DNA from: Nocardioides baculatus
Lineage (GTDB): Bacteria; Actinomycetota; Actinomycetes; Propionibacteriales; Nocardioidaceae
Length of the DNA: 64,000 nucleotides
NCBI RefSeq assembly: GCF_016735675.1
Contig: NZ_JAERSG010000002.1
Location: forward strand, 682,001 to 746,000
Direction: 5' to 3'
In this document: in pieces, positions 35,282-42,955 of the stretch
Layout: every line of letters begins with the position of its first letter
How positions within the stretch are numbered: position 1 is the stretch's first letter
Program-made: the position numbers and the translations under genes
Notes under the pieces: generated by a model
The model's database searches: none
Told to the model about the DNA's origin: nothing
What the model saw: only the letters and a program-made list of their open reading frames with translations

Positions 35282-35287
35282 AGGCTA
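35282..35287 (-). promoter_or_regulatory. -10 box TAGCCT for the cphB-cphA-cupin operon
   Basis: On the minus strand TAGCCT ends 7 nt before the ATG at 35274. No other promoter is visible downstream in the operon. Confidence 0.6.
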
Positions 35288-35307
35288 GCGGCTGCAAGGG
35301 TGGGCGG

Positions 35308-35853
35308 ATGCAGCAGTCAGGAGAGGACGCGGGCAACGGGGCGACCCGGCGGCTGGTGATCATGCGCCACGCGAAGGCCGAGCCGACCGCGCCGTCCGAC
35401 CACGAGCGCGCCCTCGCGGCCCGGGGCAGCGACGACGCCGAGGCCGCCGGGCGCTGGCTGGCCGAGCAGGGGATCACGCCCGACGTCGCCCTCGTGTCCG
35501 ACGCGCTGCGCACCCGCCAGACCTGGGCGCGGGTCGCCGGCGGGGCCGGGTGGGACGAGGCCGTGGCCGAGTTCTCCGAGGCGCTCTACGCCGCCGGCCC
35601 GGACCCCGCGTTCGACCTGCTCCGCGAGACCGACGCCGCCGTGGGCACGCTCGTCGTGATCGGCCACAACCCGACGATGGCCTACGTCGCCGAGCTGATC
35701 GACGATGGTGAGGGTGACGGCGACGCCACCACCGGCATGGTCACCCGCGGCTTCCCGACGTCGGCGCTCGCGGTGTTCGCCGTCGACGGTCCGTGGTCCG
35801 ACCTCGGCCCCGGTGCCGGCCGGCTCGAGGCCTTCCACGTCGGCGGCGCGTGA
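35308..35853 (+). CDS. SixA-like histidine phosphatase
   Basis: A 181-residue phosphoglycerate mutase-like enzyme: VIMRHAKAEP with the catalytic Arg-His, SDALRTRQTW with the second arginine, and VVIGHNPTMAYV with the second histidine. SixA proteins dephosphorylate phosphohistidine residues of signalling proteins; the target is not known here. ATG 35308 lies 33 bp from the divergent cphB start. Its stop overlaps the start of the methyltransferase gene (GTGA). Confidence 0.88.
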   Translation: MQQSGEDAGNGATRRLVIMRHAKAEPTAPSDHERALAARGSDDAEAAGRWLAEQGITPDVALVSDALRTRQTWARVAGGAGWDEAVAEFSEALYAAGPDPAFDLLRETDAAVGTLVVIGHNPTMAYVAELIDDGEGDGDATTGMVTRGFPTSALAVFAVDGPWSDLGPGAGRLEAFHVGGA

Positions 35854-36635
35854 CCCCTCCTGACGTCGTCGCGCGGCTGCGCGCGGCCGGCTGCGTGTGG
35901 GCCGAGGAGGAGGCGGCGCTGCTGCTCGACGCGGCCGCCGACCCCGGCGAGCTCGACGCCCTCGTCGCCCGGCGCGTGGCGGGCGAGCCGCTCGAGACGG
36001 TGCTCGGGTGGGTCGGGTTCCTGGGCCGTCGGCTGGTGGTGGCACCGGGCGTCTTCGTGCCACGACGCCGCACCGAGCTGCTCGCGCGGGTGACGGTGCG
36101 CGAGGTCGCCGCGCGGACGGGGCCGGTGGTCGTGGAGCTGTGCTGCGGCGTCGGTCCGGTGGCGGCCTGCCTGGAGGGGACGGGCGCCGAGGTCCATGCC
36201 GCCGACCTCGACGCGTCGGCGCTCGCCTGCGCCCGTACGAGTGCACCGTCGGCGCACGTCCACCTCGGCGACCTGTACGGCGCGCTCCCCGACCGCCTGC
36301 GGGGTGGGGTCGACGTGCTCGCGGCCAACGCGCCCTACGTCCCGACCGACCGGATCGCCGACATGCCGCCCGAGGCGCGCGACCACGAGCCGCGTGCCGC
36401 GCTCGACGGGGGACCGGACGGCGTCGACCTCCACCGGCGGATCGCCGGCGCGGCGCCGGAGTGGCTCGCGCCCGGTGGCGTGCTGCTGATCGAGACCAGT
36501 CCGGGGCAGGCGTCCCTCACGACCGCGGCGATGGACGCAGCCGGACTCACGACGAGCGTCGAGGTCGACCCGGAGATCGGCGGCTGTGTCGCCGTCGGAA
36601 GGCTCAGTCCGCCACCAACGGTGGAGCCGGCGTGA
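35850..36635 (+). CDS. PrmC/HemK-related N5-glutamine methyltransferase homologue
   Basis: A 261-residue SAM-dependent methyltransferase. VVVELCCGVGPVAACL is the SAM-binding motif I, and VDVLAANAPYVPTDRI holds the family's substrate-side motif as NAPY instead of NPPY. An N-terminal helical domain (residues 1-75) and FVPRRRTELLAR match the PrmC-related subfamily rather than true PrmC. It may modify a protein glutamine other than that in release factors. The last 32 bp overlap the converging serB gene. Confidence 0.85.
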   Translation: MTPPDVVARLRAAGCVWAEEEAALLLDAAADPGELDALVARRVAGEPLETVLGWVGFLGRRLVVAPGVFVPRRRTELLARVTVREVAARTGPVVVELCCGVGPVAACLEGTGAEVHAADLDASALACARTSAPSAHVHLGDLYGALPDRLRGGVDVLAANAPYVPTDRIADMPPEARDHEPRAALDGGPDGVDLHRRIAGAAPEWLAPGGVLLIETSPGQASLTTAAMDAAGLTTSVEVDPEIGGCVAVGRLSPPPTVEPA

Positions 36636-37836
36636 CGAAGCCCGCGGCTGCGTCGGCGTCCTCGATCTGCTCGCGCGAGATGCCGAGCAGGTAGAGGATC
36701 GCGTCGAGGTAGGGCACGTTGACCGCCGTGTCCGCAGCGTCGCGCACCATCGGCTTGGCGTTGTAGGCGATGCCGAGTCCGGCGGCGTTGATCATGTCGA
36801 GGTCGTTGGCGCCGTCGCCGATCGCGATCACCGCGTCGAGCGGTACGCCGACCTCGTCCGCGAACTCGCGCAGCGCCACCGCCTTGCCCGCCCGGTCGAC
36901 GACGTCGCCGAGGATCCGGCCGGTGAGCAGGCCGTCGACGATCTCGAGCTCGTTGGCGCGCGCGAAGTGGATGCCGAGGTCGGCGGCGAGGCGGTCGGTG
37001 ATCTGGCTGAAGCCGCCGGACACGATCGCGAAGCGGTATCCCAGGCGACGGAGCGTGCGCACCATCGTGCGGGCGCCCGGCGCGAGCTCGATCGAGTCGT
37101 AGACCTCGTCGAGCGCGGAGGCGGGCACCCCCTCCAGCAGGGCGACGCGCTCGCGGAGCGACTCCTCGAAGTCGAGCTCGCCGCGCATCGCCGCCTCGGT
37201 CACCCGCGCGACCTCGGCCTCCTGGCCGGCGTGCGCGGCGATCATCTCGATCACCTCGCCCTGGATCAGCGTCGAGTCGACGTCCATCACGATCAGCCGG
37301 ATGCCGCGGCGGTGCAGGGAGTCGCGCTGCACGGCGAGGTCGATGCCCTGCTTGACCGCCTCCGCGGCGAGCAGCGGTCGCAGCGTGTCGGCCGGTGCGC
37401 CCGACACGTGGAGCTCGATCGCGGTGACCGGGTAGCGGGCCATCCGCTCGATCTTGTCGATGTTGGCGCCCGAGTCGGCGATCCGGCCGGCGATCGCGGC
37501 CATCGCGGTCGCGCGCAGCGGGTTGCCGATGATCGTGATGTGCGAGCGGTGCCCGGCCCGGCTGCGGTTGTCACCGGCGCCGCGGTCGACCTCGACGTTC
37601 ATGTCGAGGTCCGCTGCGGTGCGCTCGATGACGTCGCGCAGCTTCTTCCAGTCGCGCGGGGCCGTCACCAGGATGCCGAGCACGAGACGTCGTCGCAGCA
37701 CGATCTGCTCGATGTCGACGACCTCGACCCCGGCCGCGGCGAGCGCGGCGAACATGGCAGAGGTGACTCCGGGGCGGTCCTTGCCGGTGAGGGTGACCAG
37801 CAGTGTCTTCGGCACGTCGTCCAGCTGGCTGCTCAT
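36604..37836 (-). CDS. serB: Phosphoserine phosphatase SerB with ACT domains
   Basis: The 410-residue enzyme has two N-terminal ACT-like domains (TLLVTLTGKDRPGVTSAMFA and ITIIGNPLRATAMAAI, residues about 10-170) and a C-terminal HAD phosphatase. The nucleophile motif is DVDST at 185-189, the SGG motif is IVSGGFSQ, and GDGANDLDM is the metal site. It catalyses the last step of serine synthesis and may be controlled by serine through the ACT domains. ATG 37836 fits the family N-terminus. A TAGCCT lies 10 nt upstream. Confidence 0.95.
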   Translation of the reverse strand: MSSQLDDVPKTLLVTLTGKDRPGVTSAMFAALAAAGVEVVDIEQIVLRRRLVLGILVTAPRDWKKLRDVIERTAADLDMNVEVDRGAGDNRSRAGHRSHITIIGNPLRATAMAAIAGRIADSGANIDKIERMARYPVTAIELHVSGAPADTLRPLLAAEAVKQGIDLAVQRDSLHRRGIRLIVMDVDSTLIQGEVIEMIAAHAGQEAEVARVTEAAMRGELDFEESLRERVALLEGVPASALDEVYDSIELAPGARTMVRTLRRLGYRFAIVSGGFSQITDRLAADLGIHFARANELEIVDGLLTGRILGDVVDRAGKAVALREFADEVGVPLDAVIAIGDGANDLDMINAAGLGIAYNAKPMVRDAADTAVNVPYLDAILYLLGISREQIEDADAAAGFVTPAPPLVAD

Positions 37837-37999
37837 GGTGCGACGAAGGCTAGTCCCGATCGGGGGACGGGTTCGGCCGAGGTCCGCGCTGCGGGCGCCC
37901 ACGCCACGTGTCGACGGTGCTGGCAGTCCGGGTGTTCCTGCCCTACGTTGCTCGCAACGGTGGACCCACCGGGGTTCCGCACCAGATCAGGGGGATCAG

Positions 38000-38428
38000 A
38001 TGGACTTCATGACCGCGGTCCGCACGTGCTTGTCCAAGTACGTCGACTTCTCGGGCCGTGCCCGACGCTCCGAGTACTGGTACTTCGTGCTCTTCAACAT
38101 CCTCGTCAACATCGTGGCGACGATCCTCGACAACATCCTCGGCACGGACTTCGAGGGGTCTGGCGGCATCGTCAGCACGGTGGCGAGCCTCGCGCTCTTC
38201 CTGCCGGGCCTCGCTGTCGGTATCCGCCGACTGCACGACATCGACAAGAGCGGCTGGTGGATCCTGATCGGCCTCATCCCGATCATCGGCTGGATCCTCC
38301 TCATCGTCTGGTACTGCACGGACTCCAAGCCCGACAACCAGTACGGCCCGAACCCGAAGGGTGCCAGTGCCGGCGTCGCCGGCGGCTACCCGCCGCCCCC
38401 GCCGCCCGCCTACGGCAGCGGCCAGTAG
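38000..38428 (+). CDS. DUF805 family membrane protein
   Basis: A 142-residue protein with the DUF805 pattern: CLSKYVDFSGRARRSEYWYF at the N-terminus, then two to three membrane segments (ILVNIVATILDNIL, VSTVASLALFLPGLAVGIRRLHD, WWILIGLIPIIGWILLIVWYC), ending in a Pro/Gly-rich cytoplasmic tail with PPPPPPAYG. The function is unknown. GGGGGATCAG supplies a Shine-Dalgarno. The 163-bp space upstream has no other visible feature. Confidence 0.92.
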   Translation: MDFMTAVRTCLSKYVDFSGRARRSEYWYFVLFNILVNIVATILDNILGTDFEGSGGIVSTVASLALFLPGLAVGIRRLHDIDKSGWWILIGLIPIIGWILLIVWYCTDSKPDNQYGPNPKGASAGVAGGYPPPPPPAYGSGQ

Positions 38429-38453
38429 TCCCGCTCCACTCCTCACGACCGGT

Positions 38454-38495
38454 CCGCCCGGGTCGGGGTCGCCTCCGCGGTCCCGACCCGGGCGG
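38454..38495 (+). terminator. 14-bp GC hairpin after the DUF805 gene
   Basis: CCGCCCGGGTCGGG (38454-38467) pairs perfectly with CCCGACCCGGGCGG (38482-38495) over a 14-nt loop. TTGTC follows. Confidence 0.8.
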
Positions 38496-38512
38496 TTGTC
38501 GGTGGCGGGTCC

Positions 38513-38518
38513 TAGCGT
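38513..38518 (+). promoter_or_regulatory. -10 box TAGCGT for the VOC gene
   Basis: TAGCGT ends 7 nt before the ATG at 38526. Confidence 0.55.
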
Positions 38519-38525
38519 CGTGGGC

Positions 38526-38882
38526 ATGACGCACGTCCACCACGCCATCGACTACATCGAGATCAACACGAGCGACCTCGCCGCGTCCCGCTCCTTCTAC
38601 GAGCAGGCCTTCGGCTGGTCGTTCACCGACTACGGCCCGACCTATGCCGGGATCCGCGCCGCGACCGGCGACGGTGAGGTCGGCGGCCTCAACGGCGAGC
38701 GCGAGCCCGGCCCCGGCGGCCCGTTGGTGCTGCTGTTCTCCGATGACCTCGACGCGACCGTGGCGGCCGTCGAGTCCGCCGGCGGCACGATCACCGCTGC
38801 GCCCTACGAGTTCCCCGGCGGTCGCCGCTTCGAGTTCGCCGACCCCGCCGGCAACGTCCTCGGGGTGTGGGCCACCGGCTGA
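38526..38882 (+). CDS. VOC (glyoxalase-like) family protein
   Basis: A 118-residue single vicinal-oxygen-chelate module: HAIDYIEINTSDLAASRSFYEQAFGW begins the beta-alpha-beta-beta-beta fold, and GGRRFEFADPAGNVLGVW closes it with the conserved Glu. The role may be detoxification or antibiotic binding; the substrate cannot be read. It converges on a minus-strand hypothetical gene 7 bp away. Confidence 0.9.
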   Translation: MTHVHHAIDYIEINTSDLAASRSFYEQAFGWSFTDYGPTYAGIRAATGDGEVGGLNGEREPGPGGPLVLLFSDDLDATVAAVESAGGTITAAPYEFPGGRRFEFADPAGNVLGVWATG

Positions 38883-38889
38883 GACCCGG

Positions 38890-39588
38890 TCAGCGGTCCG
38901 GCCACACCTCGGGCGAGCAGGCCGCGACGATGGCCCGGCGCGCGGCCCGGCCCAGCGGCTGGAGCAGACCACGGCGCCGTTCGATCTCGTACGACGACAG
39001 CGCACCGCCGTCGTCGACCAGGGCGAGGTCGACGATGGCCCACGCCTGCAGTCCGCGCGACGCGAGGTCCACGCAGCGCGGTGGAGTGCCGAGCGGCGCC
39101 TCGACGTGGGGCCGGTGGTGGAGGTTCATCAGCACGTCCGCTGCCTCCGGTCGCCACCGGGCGACGTCGAGGTCCGCGAGGTCGCCGGCGGCGCCGAGCA
39201 GCGTCTCGCGCAGGGTCCGGTCGGCCTCGCCGACGTCCGGCAGCTGGCGGGGCGCGGCGTCGTGGGCCCGCCACTGCACGGTCTCGCCCTGCTCCGCGGG
39301 CACCAGGCCGAGGGTGCCCGCCACCACCGCCTGGCCGGCGTCCAGCGCTGCCGCGTTGAAGCCGGGCGGCCCGCCCAGGCCGAGGGGATCTCCCTCGACG
39401 GGCAGTGCGAGGCCGGCGTACGCCGCCCCGGAGGCGCGGGTGATCGTCAGCAGGTCGAGGGCCGAGCCGCCCTCGAGGAGCTGGGTGTCGACCGCGAGCA
39501 CGTCGAGGACGTGGTCGGTCTGCTCGTGGCCGCGCAACCACGCGGTGAGCCACCAGGCCAGGACTGCGGAGTGGGGGAGCGCGAGCAT
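38890..39588 (-). CDS. Conserved hypothetical protein
   Basis: A 232-residue product I do not recognise. It is soluble and mostly helical by composition, with no signal peptide and few cysteines. Notable segments are the N-terminal HSAVLAWWLTAWLRGHEQTDHVLD and a central HDAAPRQLPDVGEADRTL. It shares a divergent leaderless promoter with the ABC ATPase at 39681. Confidence 0.75.
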   Translation of the reverse strand: MLALPHSAVLAWWLTAWLRGHEQTDHVLDVLAVDTQLLEGGSALDLLTITRASGAAYAGLALPVEGDPLGLGGPPGFNAAALDAGQAVVAGTLGLVPAEQGETVQWRAHDAAPRQLPDVGEADRTLRETLLGAAGDLADLDVARWRPEAADVLMNLHHRPHVEAPLGTPPRCVDLASRGLQAWAIVDLALVDDGGALSSYEIERRRGLLQPLGRAARRAIVAACSPEVWPDR

Positions 39589-39596
39589 CGCGGGCG

Positions 39597-39602
39597 AGGC
39601 TA
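39597..39602 (-). promoter_or_regulatory. -10 box TAGCCT for the conserved hypothetical gene
   Basis: On the minus strand TAGCCT ends 8 nt before the ATG at 39588. Confidence 0.5.
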
Positions 39603-39667
39603 CTCGCCGGAGCCATCCGCTGCGCGCCGACCGTCGTGTCCGGACCAGCGGCGCCCACCTCGCTGGA

Positions 39668-39673
39668 TAGGGT
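39668..39673 (+). promoter_or_regulatory. -10 box TAGGGT for the ABC ATPase gene
   Basis: TAGGGT ends 7 nt before the ATG at 39681. Confidence 0.6.
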
Positions 39674-39680
39674 GCGCACC

Positions 39681-40484
39681 ATGGTCGCGGTCATCGAGTT
39701 CGCAGGCGTCACCGTGCGCCGCGGCCGCTCACTCCTGCTCGACGACGTGACGTGGGAGGTGGAGGAGGACGAGCGCTGGGTGGTCCTCGGTCCCAACGGC
39801 GCAGGCAAGACCACGCTGCTCCAGGTCGCCGCCGCCCAGCTCCACCCGACGTCCGGCGTCGCCGGGATCCTCGACGAGGTGCTCGGCACCACCGACGTCT
39901 TCGACCTGCGTCCCCGCATCGGCCTCACCAGTGCAGCGCTCGCCGACCGCATCCCGCGCGACGAGCTCGTCAAGGACGTCGTCGTGTCCGCGTCCTACGG
40001 CGTGGTCGGGCGGTGGCGCGAGGAGTACGCCGACCTCGACCACGACCGCGCCGGCGAGCTGCTCGTCGAGGTCGGTGCGAGCCACCTCGCCGAGCGCACC
40101 TTCGGGACCCTCAGCGAGGGCGAGCGCAAGCGCGTCCAGATCGCCCGGGCGCTGATGACCGACCCCGAGCTGCTCCTCCTCGACGAGCCGGCGGCGGGCC
40201 TGGACCTCGGCGGTCGTGAGGATCTCGTCGCGACCCTGTCGGAGCTCGCCCTCGACCCCGACTCGCCCGCGACCGTGCTGGTCTCGCACCACGTCGAGGA
40301 GATCCCGCCCGGGTTCACCCACGCCCTGCTTCTGCGCGAGGGCCGGGTCGTCGACGCGGGTCCCGTCGAGGACGTCGTGACCGCGGAGACGCTGTCGGAG
40401 ACCTTCCGCATGCCGCTGCTGCTCAGCCGCGCCGACAACCGCTTCGCGGCCCGTCGTCGTCCGCCGCGGCGCATGGGGTCCTGA
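39681..40484 (+). CDS. Stand-alone ABC transporter ATP-binding protein
   Basis: A 267-residue ATPase with Walker A GPNGAGKTT near residue 34, signature LSEGERKRVQIARAL, Walker B LLLLDEPAAGLDLGG and H-loop SHHVEEIP. The DEPAAGLDLG form recalls ModF/YlmA-like ATPases that lack an obvious permease. No membrane partner is encoded nearby, so it either works with a distant permease or has a non-transport role. Confidence 0.9.
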   Translation: MVAVIEFAGVTVRRGRSLLLDDVTWEVEEDERWVVLGPNGAGKTTLLQVAAAQLHPTSGVAGILDEVLGTTDVFDLRPRIGLTSAALADRIPRDELVKDVVVSASYGVVGRWREEYADLDHDRAGELLVEVGASHLAERTFGTLSEGERKRVQIARALMTDPELLLLDEPAAGLDLGGREDLVATLSELALDPDSPATVLVSHHVEEIPPGFTHALLLREGRVVDAGPVEDVVTAETLSETFRMPLLLSRADNRFAARRRPPRRMGS

Positions 40485-40512
40485 CCTCCCTGCGTCGCTG
40501 CGCACGACTGGA

Positions 40513-40518
40513 TAGGGT
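40513..40518 (+). promoter_or_regulatory. -10 box TAGGGT for the NfeD-SPFH-TauE operon
   Basis: TAGGGT ends 6 nt before the ATG at 40525. Confidence 0.6.
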
Positions 40519-40524
40519 CTGGGT

Positions 40525-40986
40525 ATGGACTGGATCCGCGACCACCTCTGGGAGACCTGGCTGGCGCTGTCGATCGCGCTCGGCGTCGCCGAGATGTTCA
40601 GCCTCGACCTGATCCTGGCCATGCTCGCCGCAGGTGCCGTGATCGGCATGGTGGCGGCGTTGCTCGGCCTGCCGGTGTTCGTCCAGATCCTGCTCGCGCT
40701 CGGTGCCTCGGTCGCCGCGCTGTCGCTGGTCCGCCCGGCGTTCGTGAAGCGGCTGCACGGCGGCCCCGACCTCACGCTGGGCCACAGCAAGCTCGTGGGC
40801 ACCCGATGCCTGGTCACCGACGAGATCAGCGGCCTGGCCGCCGGTCGCATCAAGGCGGGCGGCGAGACCTGGACCGCACTGCCGTACGACGAGAACCTGA
40901 GGATCCAGGCGGGCGAGACCGTCGAGATCCTGCAGATCAAGGGTGCGACGGCCTACGTCCACCCCGTGGCCTCGCTCGAGTCCTGA
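40525..40986 (+). CDS. NfeD family membrane protein
   Basis: A 153-residue protein with two or three membrane helices in the first 70 residues (ALSIALGVAEMFSLDLILAMLAAGAVIGMVAALL and VFVQILLALGASVAAL) followed by an OB-fold NfeD-C domain (residues about 85-150: LVGTRCLVTDEISG, GRIKAGGETWTALPYDE, VEILQIKGATAYV). NfeD proteins partner with SPFH proteins in membrane microdomains; the next gene encodes one, 36 bp on. Confidence 0.92.
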   Translation: MDWIRDHLWETWLALSIALGVAEMFSLDLILAMLAAGAVIGMVAALLGLPVFVQILLALGASVAALSLVRPAFVKRLHGGPDLTLGHSKLVGTRCLVTDEISGLAAGRIKAGGETWTALPYDENLRIQAGETVEILQIKGATAYVHPVASLES

Positions 40987-41022
40987 GACGTCCACACACC
41001 ACTACACCGGGGGAGAACCGAA

Positions 41023-42147
41023 ATGACAGCCCTGCTGGTCCTGTTCCTGCTCATCATCGTCTTCGTCGTCGTGATGCTCGCGAAGACGGTCAAGATCGTC
41101 CCGCAGGCGCGCGCCGCGGTCGTCGAGCGGTTCGGCAAGTACAAGGCCACGCTGCCCGCCGGCCTCAACATCCTCGTGCCGTTCATCGACAAGCTGCGCT
41201 ACCTCATCGACCTGCGTGAGCAGGTCGTGAGCTTCCCCCCGCAGCCGGTGATCACCGAGGACAACCTCGTCGTCTCCATCGACACGGTCATCTACTTCCA
41301 GGTCACCGACCCGGTCGCCGCGACCTACGAGATCGCCAACTACATCCAGGCCATCGAGCAGCTCACGATGACCACGCTCCGCAACATCGTCGGTGGGATG
41401 GACCTCGAGGAGACGCTGACCAGTCGCGACTCCATCAACTCCGGCCTGCGCGGCGTCCTCGACGAGGCGACTGGCAAGTGGGGAATCCGCGTCAACCGCG
41501 TCGAGCTCAAGGGCATCGACCCGCCGCCGTCGATCAAGGACTCGATGGAGAAGCAGATGCGCGCGGATCGCGAGAAGCGCGCCGTCATCCTCACCGCCGA
41601 GGGTCAGCGGCAGGCCGCGATCCTCACCGCCGAGGGCTCCAAGCAGTCGCAGATCCTCAACGCCGAGGGTGACCGCGAGTCCCAGATCCTCCGCGCGCAG
41701 GCCGACCGCGAGGCCTCGATCCTGCGTGCCCAGGGTGAGGGCCAGGCCATCCAGACCGTCTTCCAGGCGATCCACGACGGCCAGCCCGACCAGTCTCTGC
41801 TGGCCTACCAGTACCTCCAGATGATGCCGAAGATCGCCGAGGGCAGCGCCAACAAGGTGTGGGTCATCCCCTCGGAGATCACCAAGGCGATGGAGGGCCT
41901 CGGCTCCTCGATCCACGAGATCGCCGGCATCCCCAAGGACGCCAGCCCGCGCAAGCGGGTGGACATGGGGCCCTCGGAGCCGCAGCTGCCGTCGACGCAG
42001 CGCCCGGACGCCGAGATCTCGGCGACCAACCAGGCCGTCCAGGACGCCATCGCTGCAGCCGAGTCGGCGAGCAAGGTCACGCGCGGCGGCTCCGCAGGCG
42101 ACGGCACGGCGACCGCCGACGAGGGTCAGGAGCCCCCGACGGCGTGA
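41023..42147 (+). CDS. SPFH/stomatin-like membrane protein
   Basis: A 374-residue protein with an N-terminal membrane helix (LLVLFLLIIVFVVVMLA), an SPFH domain (RAAVVERFGKYKATLPAGLN, DTVIYFQVTDPVAATYEI, NIVGGMDLEETLTSRDSIN) and a helical region with repeated AEG units (LTAEGQRQAAILTAEGSKQ). It resembles the QmcA/stomatin group and would form oligomeric membrane scaffolds with the NfeD partner. A low-complexity tail follows from about 300. GGGGGAG precedes the ATG. Confidence 0.93.
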   Translation: MTALLVLFLLIIVFVVVMLAKTVKIVPQARAAVVERFGKYKATLPAGLNILVPFIDKLRYLIDLREQVVSFPPQPVITEDNLVVSIDTVIYFQVTDPVAATYEIANYIQAIEQLTMTTLRNIVGGMDLEETLTSRDSINSGLRGVLDEATGKWGIRVNRVELKGIDPPPSIKDSMEKQMRADREKRAVILTAEGQRQAAILTAEGSKQSQILNAEGDRESQILRAQADREASILRAQGEGQAIQTVFQAIHDGQPDQSLLAYQYLQMMPKIAEGSANKVWVIPSEITKAMEGLGSSIHEIAGIPKDASPRKRVDMGPSEPQLPSTQRPDAEISATNQAVQDAIAAAESASKVTRGGSAGDGTATADEGQEPPTA

Positions 42148-42905
42148 GCCCCCTCGAGGCCGTGCTGGTCACGCTCGCCGGAGCGGCGGCCGGCACCATC
42201 AACACCGTGGTGGGGTCGGGAACGTTGATCACGTTCCCGACCCTGCTGGCGTTCGGCGTACCACCTGTCACCGCCAACGTGAGCAACACCGTCGGACTGG
42301 TGCCCGGCAGCGTGTCGGGCGTCGTCGGCTACCGCCGCGAGCTGGCCGGACAGCGCTCGCGTGTGGTTCGCCTCGGCTCCGCCTCGTTCCTCGGGGGAGT
42401 GGTCGGTGCCGTGCTCCTCCTGGTGCTGCCGTCGTCGGCGTTCGACGCGATCGTCCCGGTCCTGATCGCGCTCGGCGTGCTGCTCGTCATCTTCGGTCCG
42501 CGGATCCAGCGCACCGTGGCGGCGCGCGCGGAGGCGCGCGGCGGCATCCCCGACCACGGCGTGTGGTGGGTGTGGCCCGCGGTCGCCGTCGCCGGTGTGT
42601 ACGGCGGCTACTTCGGCGCCGCGCAGGGAGTCCTGCTGATGGCGATCCTCGGGATCGGCGTGGCCGACTCGATGCAGCGGCACACCGCCACCAAGAACGT
42701 CCTCGCCCTGCTCGTCAACGGGATCGCGGCGATCGTCTTCATCGCCGTCGCCGACGTCGACTGGGTGGTCGCGGGCCTGATCGCCCTGGGCTCGGTCGTC
42801 GGTGGCCAGCTGGGCGCGACGGTCGGGCGCCGGCTCTCGCCCGCCCTGCTGCGCGCCGTCATCGCCGTCGTGGGCCTCACCGCGCTCGTGGGCCTGCTCG
42901 TCTGA
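42144..42905 (+). CDS. TauE/SafE family membrane transporter
   Basis: A 253-residue protein with about eight membrane segments. The TauE/SafE half-repeats are visible: AAGTINTVVGSGTLITFPTLL at the N-terminus and YGGYFGAAQGVLLMAILG in the second half. The family exports or imports sulfite, taurine-derived or other small anions. Its GTG start overlaps the SPFH stop (GTGA), so it is the third gene of this operon. An IS30 element lies 50 bp downstream. Confidence 0.9.
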   Translation: MSPLEAVLVTLAGAAAGTINTVVGSGTLITFPTLLAFGVPPVTANVSNTVGLVPGSVSGVVGYRRELAGQRSRVVRLGSASFLGGVVGAVLLLVLPSSAFDAIVPVLIALGVLLVIFGPRIQRTVAARAEARGGIPDHGVWWVWPAVAVAGVYGGYFGAAQGVLLMAILGIGVADSMQRHTATKNVLALLVNGIAAIVFIAVADVDWVVAGLIALGSVVGGQLGATVGRRLSPALLRAVIAVVGLTALVGLLV

Positions 42906-42955
42906 CGTACTGCTCACCGGCGCTGGTCAAGTGGCCCCTCCGGGCGGTCGACACC

